NCBI RefSeq assembly: GCF_016785185.1
Contig: NZ_JAEKDY010000008.1
Reading direction: 5' to 3' (one strand)
DNA: 60,453 nucleotides
Source of the DNA: Heyndrickxia sporothermodurans
Lineage (GTDB): Bacteria; Bacillota; Bacilli; Bacillales; Bacillaceae_C
The translations under genes and the position numbers were made by a program. Each line of letters begins with the position of its first letter. Position 1 is the stretch's first letter. Under the pieces are notes generated by a model. The model ran no database searches. It had not been told where the DNA came from and saw only the letters and a program-made list of their open reading frames with translations. Positions 1 through 9,272 of this stretch are shown here, one piece after another.

Positions 1-171
1 GTGCGGAAGGGATAAGTGCTGAAAGCATCTAAGCATGAAGCCCCCCTCAAGATGAGATTTCCCTTAGTTTATCTAAATAAGACCCCTGAAAGATGATCAG
101 GTTGATAGGTTCGAGGTGGAAGTGTGGCGACACATGGAGCTGACGAATACTAATCGGTCGAAGACTTAACC
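1..171 (+). rRNA. 23S rRNA, 3' end (partial)
   Basis: This is the last part of a 23S rRNA gene, cut by the window start. It contains the conserved stretch with GACGAATACTAATCGGTCG and ends close to GACTTAACC, as Bacillus 23S rRNAs do. The 3' boundary is placed by resemblance and may be off by a few bases. A 5S gene follows 75 bases downstream, so this is the tail of a standard 16S-23S-5S operon. Confidence 0.95.
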
Positions 172-246
172 AACAATAGATTCAAGGTTATTATGAAGTG
201 TTTCTCATCTATCTAGTTTTGAGGGAACAAACCCTTAAATAAATAG

Positions 247-363
<117 letters not shown>

Positions 364-370
364 AAATGAT

Positions 371-400
371 AAACACAGAGTGTATGCTCTGTGTTTTTTT
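371..400 (+). terminator. Intrinsic terminator of the rRNA operon
   Basis: A perfect 9-bp stem (AACACAGAG at 372-380 with CTCTGTGTT at 387-395) with a 6-base loop is followed by a run of T. It lies directly after the 5S gene and ends the rRNA operon. Confidence 0.9.
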
Positions 401-686
401 CTTTAGAATTAAAAAGAGATCATCCAAACAAAGATCAAGCCATTAAAAAAAGCAAAAGACTAATTAAAAAAGCAAAAAGATCAATCCAAAAAATGAAATA
501 ACCACTCAAAAAAATTCGGCAACTAATCAAATACAGAGTAACCGATCAAAAAAATGAACAAACCATTTAAAACTACTCCTACCTACGATTTATCGCACCT
601 TAGTAAAAGGGCCCTTCCATTATTATTTAAAATTTCAGTTTTAATACTCATCTTCTTGGCAAAACTAATTTTTATAAACATTCTAA
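401..686. other. A-rich intergenic region without a recognisable gene
   Basis: This stretch between the rRNA terminator and the ctsR promoter is strongly A-rich. Short runs of six or seven A recur every 20-30 bases. The unit ATTAAAAAA(A)GCAAAA appears twice, at about 442-457 and 463-478, and CAAAAAAAT-type units recur up to about 560. I see no coding frame with a ribosome binding site, no tRNA and no stable hairpin. Confidence 0.6.
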
Positions 687-716
687 TTGCATTTTTTTTA
701 ATAATTCATGTATAAT
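687..716 (+). promoter_or_regulatory. SigA-type promoter of the ctsR operon
   Basis: TTGCAT (687-692) and TATAAT (711-716) are separated by 18 bases. Transcription would begin a few bases downstream, inside the CtsR operator, so a bound repressor would block RNA polymerase. Confidence 0.8.
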
Positions 717-719
717 TAA

Positions 720-741
720 AGTCAAATATAGTCAAAGTCAA
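720..741 (+). promoter_or_regulatory. CtsR operator (heptad direct repeat)
   Basis: The sequence AGTCAAA-TAT-AGTCAAA (720-736) matches the known CtsR operator, a tandem heptad with a 3-base spacer. A further partial copy, GTCAA, follows at 737-741. The operator sits between the -10 box and the ctsR start, as expected for autoregulation of the operon. Confidence 0.92.
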
Positions 742-763
742 CTCGAAGAAGGAGGTGGGCTTG

Positions 764-1225
764 ATGAAAAACATTTCAGATATAATTGAAGGTTATTTGA
801 AACAAGTATTGGAAATGAATGGTAGTGAAATTGTTGAAATTAAAAGAAGTGAAGTAGCTGATAAATTCCAATGTGTTCCCTCCCAAATTAATTATGTAAT
901 CAATACAAGATTTACTATAGAAAGAGGTTATTTAGTTGAGAGTAAAAGGGGCGGTGGCGGGTATATACGAATTATAAAAGTTAAACCCCATGACCAGGCA
1001 CATTTAATTGACCATTTATTACGATTAGTAAAAACGAGAATATCTCAAGCAAATGCAGAAGATGTCATTATGCGTTTAGTGGAAGAAGAGGTTATAACTG
1101 AGAGGGAAGCTAAAATTATGTTGAGTGTGATGGACCGATCAGTCCTCTATATAGAACTTCCAGAAAGAGATCAACTTAGATCACGAATGCTGAGTGCAAT
1201 GCTGATGTCATTGAAATATAAATAA
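764..1225 (+). CDS. ctsR: Transcriptional repressor CtsR of class III stress genes
   Basis: CtsR is a dimeric winged-helix repressor that binds heptad repeats upstream of clp genes and releases DNA on heat or protein stress. The 153-residue product shows the N-terminal DNA-binding half with the family hallmark CVPSQINYVINTRF and the glycine-rich wing SKRGGGGYIRI. ATG 764 is chosen over GTG 755 because the ribosome binding site GGAGG (751-755) overlaps the latter. It is the first gene of the ctsR-mcsA-mcsB-clpC operon and has its own operator directly upstream. Confidence 0.97.
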   Translation: MKNISDIIEGYLKQVLEMNGSEIVEIKRSEVADKFQCVPSQINYVINTRFTIERGYLVESKRGGGGYIRIIKVKPHDQAHLIDHLLRLVKTRISQANAEDVIMRLVEEEVITEREAKIMLSVMDRSVLYIELPERDQLRSRMLSAMLMSLKYK

Positions 1226-1242
1226 TAACCGAGGTGAATGTA

Positions 1243-1791
1243 ATGATCTGTCAGGAATGTAATGAAAGACCGGCAACCCTACATTTCACCAAAATCATTA
1301 ATGGAGAAAAGACTGAAATCCATTATTGTGAAAAATGTGCTCAAGAAAAAGGTGAGATGTTTATGTTTGAAGGGGAACCAGGATTTTCAATTAATAATAT
1401 ATTAGCAGGTCTATTGAATTTTGACCCAGTGTTCCAACAAGCAAAACATGAAACAATTCAAAAAAATGAAATACTGCAATGTCCGAATTGTAAAATGACA
1501 TTTAAACAATTTGTGAATATAGGAAGATTCGGATGTGCGCATTGTTATGATGCTTTTAGCAATCGTTTAGAGCCAATCATCAAACGGCTTCATGCGGGAA
1601 ATCTAGAACATCACGGAAAGCTTCCTAAAAGAATAGGAGGAACCGTTCATATTAAAAGACAGATTCAACAATTGAAACTTGATTTACAACAAGCAATAAA
1701 AAGTGAGGAATTTGAAAAAGCTGCTGAAATTCGGGATCGAGTTCGTTCTTTGGAGAGCTCACTTCTTAATGAAGGGAGAGAAACTTCATGA
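1243..1791 (+). CDS. mcsA: McsA, zinc-finger activator of the arginine kinase McsB
   Basis: McsA partners with McsB: it stimulates the kinase and links CtsR turnover to metal and oxidative stress. The 182-residue product has two CxxC pairs at the N-terminus (C3, C6, C29, C32) and two more (C80, C83, C98, C101), so four zinc-binding pairs in all. It ends with a UVR-like coiled motif (residues about 140-175). ATG 1243 is chosen because GAGGTG at 1231-1236 gives good spacing; the in-frame GTG at 1234 lies inside that site. The gene overlaps mcsB by four bases (ATGA). Confidence 0.95.
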   Translation: MICQECNERPATLHFTKIINGEKTEIHYCEKCAQEKGEMFMFEGEPGFSINNILAGLLNFDPVFQQAKHETIQKNEILQCPNCKMTFKQFVNIGRFGCAHCYDAFSNRLEPIIKRLHAGNLEHHGKLPKRIGGTVHIKRQIQQLKLDLQQAIKSEEFEKAAEIRDRVRSLESSLLNEGRETS

Positions 1792-2861
1792 GCTTGGAAA
1801 AGTTCGTTAATCAAGCTGTAAGTTCGTGGATGAATCAAGAAGGACCAAATTCTGATATTGTTTTAAGTTCTAGAGTACGCTTAGCGAGGAATTTTAAACA
1901 ATTTAATTTTCCAACCTTGTTTAGTAATGAGGAAGCAAGGGAAATAATCTCTAAAGTAGAGGCTGCTTTACAATCTAAATCGTTCCCCGAGAATAATATG
2001 GAATTATTGAGAATGGAAGACTTACAAACTTTACAAAAAAAGGTTTTAGTTGAAAAACATCTTATCAGTCCAAATTTGGCAGATGAATCTTCACATGGTG
2101 CCGTTATTTTAACTAGTGAAGAGGATGTAAGCATTATGATTAATGAAGAGGATCATATTCGAATTCAATGCTTGTTTCCTGGCCTACAATTGAAGGAAGC
2201 GTTAGAAAAAGCAAGTAAAATCGATGATTTAATGGAAGAACATATCGATTATGCTTTTAGTGAAAAATTGGGATATCTCACAAGTTGCCCAACAAATGTT
2301 GGTACAGGTCTGAGAGCATCGGTTATGGTTCATTTGCCTGGTTTAGTTTTAACACAACAAATGAACCGGGTCATTCCTGCAATTAGCCAATTAGGATTAG
2401 TTGTCAGAGGAATCTACGGGGAAGGAAGCGAAGCGTTAGGAAACATATTCCAAATATCAAATCAGATTACTCTTGGTAAAACTGAAATCGATATTGTCGA
2501 AGATTTGATGAGTGTGGTGCAACAAATAATTGCACAAGAAAGGTCAGCCAGAGAAGCATTGATTAAAACCTCAAACATACAATTAGAAGATAAAGTATTT
2601 CGTTCCTTTGGTGTATTAGCAAATAGCCGAATTATTGAGTCAAAAGAGGCAGCACAGTGCTTATCTGATCTACGATTAGGAATAGATATGGGATATATCA
2701 AAAATGTATCTAAAAATATACTTAATGAATTAATGATATTAACTCAACCTGGTTTTTTACAACAATATGCAGGTGGACCTCTTCGTCCCCATGAAAGAGA
2801 TATACGTCGTGCAACGCTAATTCGTGAGCGATTAAAACTTGAAGAAGTAAATAATGGCTAG
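1788..2861 (+). CDS. mcsB: Protein-arginine kinase McsB
   Basis: McsB phosphorylates arginine residues, including those of CtsR, and phospho-arginine marks proteins for degradation by ClpC-ClpP. The 357-residue product is a phosphagen-kinase-like protein. It has SSRVRLARN near residue 27, NEEDHIRIQ near residue 118, and the catalytic-cysteine loop SCPTNVGTGLRAS with Cys at residue 167. Arginines near the C-terminus (GGPLRPHERD) fit the phospho-arginine-binding region of the family. Translation is coupled to mcsA by a four-base overlap. Confidence 0.96.
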   Translation: MSLEKFVNQAVSSWMNQEGPNSDIVLSSRVRLARNFKQFNFPTLFSNEEAREIISKVEAALQSKSFPENNMELLRMEDLQTLQKKVLVEKHLISPNLADESSHGAVILTSEEDVSIMINEEDHIRIQCLFPGLQLKEALEKASKIDDLMEEHIDYAFSEKLGYLTSCPTNVGTGLRASVMVHLPGLVLTQQMNRVIPAISQLGLVVRGIYGEGSEALGNIFQISNQITLGKTEIDIVEDLMSVVQQIIAQERSAREALIKTSNIQLEDKVFRSFGVLANSRIIESKEAAQCLSDLRLGIDMGYIKNVSKNILNELMILTQPGFLQQYAGGPLRPHERDIRRATLIRERLKLEEVNNG

Positions 2862-2873
2862 GAGGAGATCGTA

Positions 2874-5315
2874 ATGATGTTTGGACGATTTACTGAAAGG
2901 GCTCAAAAGGTATTGGCCCTGTCACAGGAAGAAGCAATACGATTAAAACATAATAATATCGGTACAGAACATATTCTTCTTGGTTTAGTTCAAGAAGGAG
3001 AAGGAATTGCAGCAAAAGCATTATATGGACTTGGATTAAGCCCGGAAAAAATTCAAATTGAGGTTGAAAATTTAATTGGCAAAGGAAAGGATTCCGGACA
3101 AACCGTTCATTACACACCTCGCGCCAAAAAGGTAATCGAACTATCAATGGATGAGGCAAGAAAATTAGGCCATTCATATGTTGGCACAGAGCATATATTG
3201 CTTGGTCTTATACGTGAAGGGGAAGGCGTTGCCGCACGGGTTTTGAACAATTTAGGTGTTAGTCTAAATAAGGCAAGACAACAAGTTCTTCAATTATTGG
3301 GTAGTAATGAAGCGGGAAATCATCAAGGTGGAAGTACAGCAAATGCAAATACACCTACCTTGGATAGCCTCGCACGTGATTTGACAGCTATTGCAAGAGA
3401 AGAGACGTTAGATCCTGTGATTGGCCGAAGTAAAGAAATTCAACGTGTTATTGAAGTTCTTAGCAGACGTACAAAAAACAATCCTGTTTTAATTGGTGAG
3501 CCCGGAGTTGGTAAAACGGCTATTGCAGAAGGACTCGCTCAACAAATCGTTAATAACGAAGTACCCGAAACACTTCGTGATAAAAGAGTCATGACATTGG
3601 ATATGGGGACTGTGGTTGCTGGGACGAAATATCGTGGTGAATTCGAAGACCGTTTAAAAAAGGTAATGGATGAGATCCGCCAAGCGGGAAATATCATTCT
3701 GTTTATCGATGAACTCCATACTTTAATTGGAGCTGGTGGTGTAGAAGGTGCGATTGATGCTTCAAATATTTTGAAACCATCATTAGCAAGAGGAGAATTG
3801 CAATGTATTGGTGCTACAACTTTAGATGAGTACCGAAAATACATTGAGAAAGATGCTGCTTTAGAACGGAGATTCCAGCCAATTCAAGTAGATGAACCTT
3901 CCGCTGAAGAGTCTATTCAAATTTTAAAAGGTTTAAGGGATCGATATGAAGCTCATCATCGTGTATCGATTACGGACGAAGCAATAGAAGCTGCGGTGAA
4001 GTTATCAGATCGTTATATTTCCGACCGATTTTTACCAGACAAAGCTATCGATTTAATTGATGAAGCAGGATCAAAGGTGAGATTACGCTCCTATACAACA
4101 CCACCTAACTTAAAGGAATTAGAAATTAAATTAGAGGAAATTAGGAAAGAAAAGGATGCTGCAGTACAAAGTCAGGAATTTGAAAAAGCAGCTTCGTTAA
4201 GGGACTCTGAACAACGACTTCGAGAAAAATTAGAAGAAACTAAGAAATCATGGAAAGAAAAACAAGGTCAAGAAAATAGCGAGGTAACGGTCGAAGATAT
4301 TGCAACAGTTGTATCTAATTGGACTGGTGTCCCTGTATCTAGATTAGCACAAACCGAAACCGATAAATTATTAAAGCTTGAAGAAATTTTACACTCACGA
4401 GTAATTGGTCAGGAAGAAGCAGTGAAGGCTGTTTCTAAAGCTGTTCGCCGTGCGAGGGCAGGGTTGAAAGATCCGAAACGACCAATAGGATCTTTTATAT
4501 TCCTAGGTCCAACGGGGGTTGGTAAAACTGAATTAGCTAGAGCATTGGCAGAGGCTATGTTTGGTGATGAAGATTCAATGATTCGTATCGACATGTCAGA
4601 ATATATGGAGAAACATTCTACATCAAGACTTGTCGGTTCCCCTCCCGGATATGTTGGATATGAAGAAGGTGGACAATTAACAGAAAAAGTCCGCAGAAAA
4701 CCATATTCAGTCATCTTACTTGATGAAATTGAGAAGGCGCATCCAGATGTATTTAACATTCTTTTGCAAGTGTTAGAAGATGGTCGTCTAACAGACTCTA
4801 AAGGACGTACGGTTGACTTTAGAAATACAGTGCTTATTATGACTTCAAATGTTGGTGCTGAATCGTTAAAACGGAACAAATATGTTGGTTTCAACATTCA
4901 AGATGGAAACCAAGATTATAAAGATATGAAAAGTAAAGTAATGGACGAACTTAAAAGAGCCTTTCGTCCTGAATTTTTAAACCGTATTGATGAAATTATT
5001 GTTTTCCATGCACTTGAAAAAGAGCATTTAAGAAATATTGTTTCATTATTATCAGATCAATTAGTTAAACGATTAAAGGAAAAAGATATAGAATTGGAAC
5101 TAACCGAAGCAGCAAAAGAAAAAATAGCGGAGGAAGGGTACGATCCGGAATATGGCGCTCGCCCATTGAAACGGGCTATACAGAAGCATGTTGAGGATCG
5201 TTTGTCAGAAGAGCTATTAAAAGGAGTTATATTAGAAGGCCAAAAGGTAATGATTGACATACACGATGGGGAATTCATAGTTAAACCATCTGAAGTAACC
5301 GAAACAATTATATAA
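2874..5315 (+). CDS. clpC: AAA+ unfoldase ClpC
   Basis: ClpC is the hexameric ATPase that unfolds substrates, notably arginine-phosphorylated ones, and feeds them to ClpP in the cytosol. The 813-residue product has a double Clp-N domain (about 1-145), a first ATPase domain with Walker A GEPGVGKT (near 207) and IDELHT, a middle coiled domain (about 410-470), and a second ATPase domain with GPTGVGKT (near 544) and LLDEIEKAH. Length and order match B. subtilis ClpC. The ribosome binding site is AGGAGGAG at 2860-2867. ATG 2874 is followed at once by ATG 2877, and either could be used. Confidence 0.98.
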   Translation: MMFGRFTERAQKVLALSQEEAIRLKHNNIGTEHILLGLVQEGEGIAAKALYGLGLSPEKIQIEVENLIGKGKDSGQTVHYTPRAKKVIELSMDEARKLGHSYVGTEHILLGLIREGEGVAARVLNNLGVSLNKARQQVLQLLGSNEAGNHQGGSTANANTPTLDSLARDLTAIAREETLDPVIGRSKEIQRVIEVLSRRTKNNPVLIGEPGVGKTAIAEGLAQQIVNNEVPETLRDKRVMTLDMGTVVAGTKYRGEFEDRLKKVMDEIRQAGNIILFIDELHTLIGAGGVEGAIDASNILKPSLARGELQCIGATTLDEYRKYIEKDAALERRFQPIQVDEPSAEESIQILKGLRDRYEAHHRVSITDEAIEAAVKLSDRYISDRFLPDKAIDLIDEAGSKVRLRSYTTPPNLKELEIKLEEIRKEKDAAVQSQEFEKAASLRDSEQRLREKLEETKKSWKEKQGQENSEVTVEDIATVVSNWTGVPVSRLAQTETDKLLKLEEILHSRVIGQEEAVKAVSKAVRRARAGLKDPKRPIGSFIFLGPTGVGKTELARALAEAMFGDEDSMIRIDMSEYMEKHSTSRLVGSPPGYVGYEEGGQLTEKVRRKPYSVILLDEIEKAHPDVFNILLQVLEDGRLTDSKGRTVDFRNTVLIMTSNVGAESLKRNKYVGFNIQDGNQDYKDMKSKVMDELKRAFRPEFLNRIDEIIVFHALEKEHLRNIVSLLSDQLVKRLKEKDIELELTEAAKEKIAEEGYDPEYGARPLKRAIQKHVEDRLSEELLKGVILEGQKVMIDIHDGEFIVKPSEVTETII

Positions 5316-5347
5316 TAATGATAAGTACATGAAGAACGTTGATATTA

Positions 5348-5379
5348 AGCGAGTTCCATTTTTTGTAATGGAACTCGCT
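5348..5379. other. 13-bp inverted repeat after clpC
   Basis: AGCGAGTTCCATT (5348-5360) and its exact complement (5367-5379) form a stable hairpin with a 6-base loop. No T run follows on either side, so it is not a canonical intrinsic terminator. It may stabilise the 3' end of the ctsR-clpC mRNA or slow read-through into radA. Confidence 0.55.
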
Positions 5380-5560
5380 AATAAATGAAACTATATGCAT
5401 GATTAATTCGTCTATAAGTATAATAACTTTTTTTGTAAGAGAAATTAGACAAGTATGCTTGAATATTAAGTTTCAATAAAAACGTTTCGCATGTGCTTTT
5501 TTACTAGTGAAGGTAATTACTATGTCAGAAAAGCATATATATATAGAGAGGAAGTAAAAT

Positions 5561-6937
5561 ATGGCAAAAAAGACAACAAAATTTATTTGCCAGTCATGCG
5601 GATATGAATCTGCAAAATGGATGGGAAGATGTCCGGGATGTAATGAATGGAACAAGATGGTTGAAGAAGTTGAAATCACCGGGAAACCTCGCAAAGGGGC
5701 ATTTTTGCATTCTCCTGGTGGAGGTTTATCAAAAGCAACTCCTATAACTACAATTGTCTCTGAACAAGAAGAAAGAGTTCTTACTGAATTAAAAGAGCTT
5801 AATAGAGTATTGGGAGGAGGAGTAGTTCCCGGATCACTTGTATTAATTGGCGGAGACCCCGGAATTGGAAAGTCTACACTCCTTCTACAAGTATCATCTC
5901 AACTATCTAAGTATAATCATAAAGTTTTATATATTTCAGGCGAGGAATCCGTCAAACAAACAAAACTCCGAGCGGATCGTCTTCATATTTCATCAGAAAC
6001 TCTTTATGTATTTTCCGAAACCAATCTTGAAGCGATTCATCAAACCATTCAAGAAATTACTCCGCAATTTGTTGTAATTGATTCCATCCAAACAGTTTAC
6101 CATCCAGAGGTAACTTCTGCACCTGGAAGTGTCTCACAGGTTAGAGAGTGTACAGCTGAATTAATGAGAATTGCAAAAACAAAAGGTATCGCGATTTTTA
6201 TTGTTGGGCATGTTACAAAAGAGGGATCAATTGCCGGTCCAAGACTTTTAGAGCATATGGTAGATTCAGTACTTTACTTTGAAGGTGAGCGGCATCATTC
6301 TTACAGAATATTACGGGCGGTTAAAAACCGTTTCGGTTCCACGAATGAAATGGCGATTTTCGAAATGAAGGAATTCGGGCTTACGGAAGTTAATAATCCT
6401 TCCGAAATCTTTTTGGAGGAACGATCAAAAGGGGCATCGGGGTCAACTGTAGTTGCCTCAATGGAAGGAACGAGGCCCGTGCTCGTAGAAATTCAAGCAC
6501 TCATATCTCCTTCTATATATGGGATGCCAAGAAGAATGGGAACAGGCGTGGACCATAATCGTGTGACATTATTAATGGCTGTATTAGAAAAAAGGGTTGG
6601 ACTATTATTGCAAAACCATGACGCTTACTTAAAAGTTGCCGGGGGAATAAAGTTGGATGAACCAGCGATTGATCTGGGAATTATTATTAGTATTGCATCG
6701 AGTTTCCGTGATCAGCCAACTAATGCGGATGATTGTATCGTTGGAGAAGTTGGTCTTACAGGAGAAGTAAGAAGAGTTTCTCGGATTGAACAACGTGTCC
6801 AGGAGGCAGCAAAATTAGGATTTAGTAGAATTATTTTGCCAAAAAATAATCTTGGCGGATGGAAAGTTCCTCAAGGAATTAAAGTGATAGGAGTTTCAAC
6901 TGTCCAGGAAGCGTTACAACATGCACTAGGAGGATGA
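5561..6937 (+). CDS. radA: DNA repair protein RadA (Sms)
   Basis: RadA is a RecA-like ATPase and helicase that processes recombination intermediates and helps strand exchange by RecA. The 458-residue product has a C4 zinc finger (C10, C13, C24, C27), Walker A GGDPGIGKS at 97-105, the RadA-specific KNRFG motif at 255-259 and a C-terminal Lon-protease-like domain. The ribosome binding site is GAGAGGAAG upstream of ATG 5561. A 245-base gap separates it from clpC; disA follows after 4 bases, so radA and disA are cotranscribed. Confidence 0.97.
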   Translation: MAKKTTKFICQSCGYESAKWMGRCPGCNEWNKMVEEVEITGKPRKGAFLHSPGGGLSKATPITTIVSEQEERVLTELKELNRVLGGGVVPGSLVLIGGDPGIGKSTLLLQVSSQLSKYNHKVLYISGEESVKQTKLRADRLHISSETLYVFSETNLEAIHQTIQEITPQFVVIDSIQTVYHPEVTSAPGSVSQVRECTAELMRIAKTKGIAIFIVGHVTKEGSIAGPRLLEHMVDSVLYFEGERHHSYRILRAVKNRFGSTNEMAIFEMKEFGLTEVNNPSEIFLEERSKGASGSTVVASMEGTRPVLVEIQALISPSIYGMPRRMGTGVDHNRVTLLMAVLEKRVGLLLQNHDAYLKVAGGIKLDEPAIDLGIIISIASSFRDQPTNADDCIVGEVGLTGEVRRVSRIEQRVQEAAKLGFSRIILPKNNLGGWKVPQGIKVIGVSTVQEALQHALGG

Positions 6938-6941
6938 CTGA

Positions 6942-8015
6942 ATGGATGATAAAAAGCTACAACAAAAGTCCATGTCTGAAATCTTACAGTTAATTGCCCC
7001 TGGCACACCAATACGTGAAGGGATCGATAATGTTTTACGTGCAAACACAGGTGGATTGATCGTTCTTGGATATAATGATCGAATAAAAGCGATTGTTGAT
7101 GGTGGGTTTACAATTAATTGTGTGTTCAGTCCTAGTTATCTATATGAACTAGCTAAAATGGATGGTGCGATCATACTGAACGAATCGGGAAATAAAATAT
7201 TAATTGCAAATGCTCAGCTTGCACCTGATCCGTCTATCTCTTCCTCTGAAACGGGTATGCGGCATAGAACCGCTGAAAGGGTTGCGAAGCAAACAAAGTC
7301 TCTAGTTATCGCTATTTCACAAAGACGTAATGTCATTACCTTATATCAAGGGAATTTCCGATACGCCTTAAGGGATATTAGTGTAATATTAACGAAAGCT
7401 AATCAAGCAATCCAAACGCTAGAAAAGTATAAGCTAGTTTTCAACCAAAGCATTGCGAATCTGTCAGTGTTGGAATTTGAAGAATTAGTAACGTATGGTG
7501 ATTTATTACAAGTACTGCACAGGGTAGAGATGGTTATTAGAATAAAAAAGGAGTTAATAACCTATTTAAATGAATTAGGAACAGAAGGTAGACTTGTTCG
7601 TTTACAGATGAAAGAATTGGTAACTGATATTGAAGAAGAAGCGATGCTCATTATTCGCGATTACGCATATGTAAATCAACAAAAGCCTGTTGAAATGCTG
7701 CTGCGTTTTCAGGATTTAGTTAGTTCAGAGGTGTTAGATGATAACGTCATCATGAAGTTACTTGGTTTTAACAACTATATTCATCCAGATGATCATGTAT
7801 GTCCTAGAGGATATCGAGTGTTGAATAAAATACCAAGACTCCCTATTTCCATTTTAGAAAATCTCATAAACCAGTTTAAAACTTTGCCCAATGTATTAAA
7901 GGCATCTGTTGATGATCTTGATGAGGTAGAGGGAATTGGCGAAGTAATGGCTAGGAAAATTAAAGAAGGTTTAAAACTATTTAGAGAACAAACATTTGCC
8001 GATCGTCAATTGTAA
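6942..8015 (+). CDS. disA: DNA integrity scanning protein DisA (diadenylate cyclase)
   Basis: DisA makes c-di-AMP from two ATP. It scans DNA, and branched recombination intermediates inhibit its cyclase; in B. subtilis this delays sporulation when DNA is damaged. The 357-residue product has the DAC domain with DGA at 74-76 and RHR at 107-109, a helical linker, and C-terminal helix-hairpin-helix DNA-binding motifs (VEGIGEVMARKI). It lies directly after radA, whose product controls DisA activity in B. subtilis. Confidence 0.97.
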   Translation: MDDKKLQQKSMSEILQLIAPGTPIREGIDNVLRANTGGLIVLGYNDRIKAIVDGGFTINCVFSPSYLYELAKMDGAIILNESGNKILIANAQLAPDPSISSSETGMRHRTAERVAKQTKSLVIAISQRRNVITLYQGNFRYALRDISVILTKANQAIQTLEKYKLVFNQSIANLSVLEFEELVTYGDLLQVLHRVEMVIRIKKELITYLNELGTEGRLVRLQMKELVTDIEEEAMLIIRDYAYVNQQKPVEMLLRFQDLVSSEVLDDNVIMKLLGFNNYIHPDDHVCPRGYRVLNKIPRLPISILENLINQFKTLPNVLKASVDDLDEVEGIGEVMARKIKEGLKLFREQTFADRQL

Positions 8016-8160
8016 AAACTATGAGGAGTTAAAAATAAATGTGTATAAAATTTTATCAATATAACGAAAACATGTCTAAAAGATTACATTCAAAAAATAA
8101 TAATGAATCTAACGTTTTAAACTTTAGAAATTGTTTATAATGAATAAAGGAGGTGAAGAA

Positions 8161-9255
8161 ATGTTAAAACGTATTGTTCAAGCTTGCTTTATTATAATTG
8201 GTGGGACACTTGGGATATTTCTGTTACCCGAGCTTCTGAAACTATTGAATTTATCTCATCAAGTTGCTATTAATAATCCATATGTTACAGCTATTTTGGG
8301 CGCTATTATCTTTTATTTTATTTCTTTTTGGGCTGTAGATTATGTTGTTGGTTTTGTAAAATGGTTTGAGGATTCAATTGTTAATGCTCCGATTTCGGAA
8401 ATAATATCTGGGAGTCTTGGTTTAATTTTCGGTCTTTTTGTCGCGTATTTAATCGGAATTCCTTTTAATCATATGGAAATTCCTATTTTAAATACAGTAA
8501 TACCGATTCTATTAACATTAATTTTTGGTTATGTTGGTTTTCAGGTAGGTTTTAAAAAGCGGGAAGAACTTATGAGCATATTTACTATTACTAACCGTCA
8601 AAAAAAGAAAAATGCAATAGAAACAGAAGAGGAAATTAAGGAATCAAAATCATTGAAACTTTTAGATACAAGTGTCATTATAGATGGGAGAATTGCAGAT
8701 ATTTGTCAAACGGGGTTTCTAGATGGCATTATTGTTATTCCTCAGTTTGTATTAGAAGAGCTGCAGCATATCGCGGATTCATCCGATGCGCTTAAACGCA
8801 ACAGAGGGCGACGTGGACTAGATATTTTAAAACGTATTCAAAAGGAGCTCCCAATCGAGGTTCAGATTTATGAGGGCGATTTTGAAGATATTCAAGAAGT
8901 GGATAGTAAGTTAATCAAACTTGCAAAGTTAACAAATGGAATCGTTGTTACGAATGATTTTAATCTTAACAAAGTTTGCGATCTTCAAGGTGTACAAGTT
9001 TTAAATATTAACGATTTAGCGAATGCAGTGAAGCCGGTTGTTCTTCCGGGAGAAGAGTTAAATGTTCAACTAATTAAAGGCGGGAAAGAATATCATCAAG
9101 GAATCGCTTATTTGGATGATGGTACGATGATTGTAGTTGAAGAAGGAAGAAACTATATTGGTAAACGAATTGATGTTTTAGTTACAAGTGTATTGCAAAC
9201 ATCAGCGGGTAGAATGATATTCGCTAAGCCGAAGCTATTAGAGAAAGCATTATAA
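8161..9255 (+). CDS. yacL: Membrane protein with PIN and TRAM domains (YacL family)
   Basis: The 364-residue protein has four predicted N-terminal membrane helices (about 1-135), then a PIN nuclease-like domain beginning LLDTSVIIDGRIAD with conserved acidic residues, and a C-terminal TRAM domain (about 295-360). The family is thought to be an RNase, but its substrate is not firmly established. ATG 8161 follows a strong AAGGAGGTG site (8147-8155); the earlier in-frame ATG 8131 has no site. A TATAAT at 8136-8141 may be a -10 box, but I find no good -35. Confidence 0.93.
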   Translation: MLKRIVQACFIIIGGTLGIFLLPELLKLLNLSHQVAINNPYVTAILGAIIFYFISFWAVDYVVGFVKWFEDSIVNAPISEIISGSLGLIFGLFVAYLIGIPFNHMEIPILNTVIPILLTLIFGYVGFQVGFKKREELMSIFTITNRQKKKNAIETEEEIKESKSLKLLDTSVIIDGRIADICQTGFLDGIIVIPQFVLEELQHIADSSDALKRNRGRRGLDILKRIQKELPIEVQIYEGDFEDIQEVDSKLIKLAKLTNGIVVTNDFNLNKVCDLQGVQVLNINDLANAVKPVVLPGEELNVQLIKGGKEYHQGIAYLDDGTMIVVEEGRNYIGKRIDVLVTSVLQTSAGRMIFAKPKLLEKAL

Positions 9256-9272
9256 TATTAGGAGTATACTAT

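Noticed and set aside
4409..4897. Open frame of 162 codons on the minus strand opposite clpC
   Set aside because: It mirrors the conserved second ATPase domain of clpC and has no independent coding signs.
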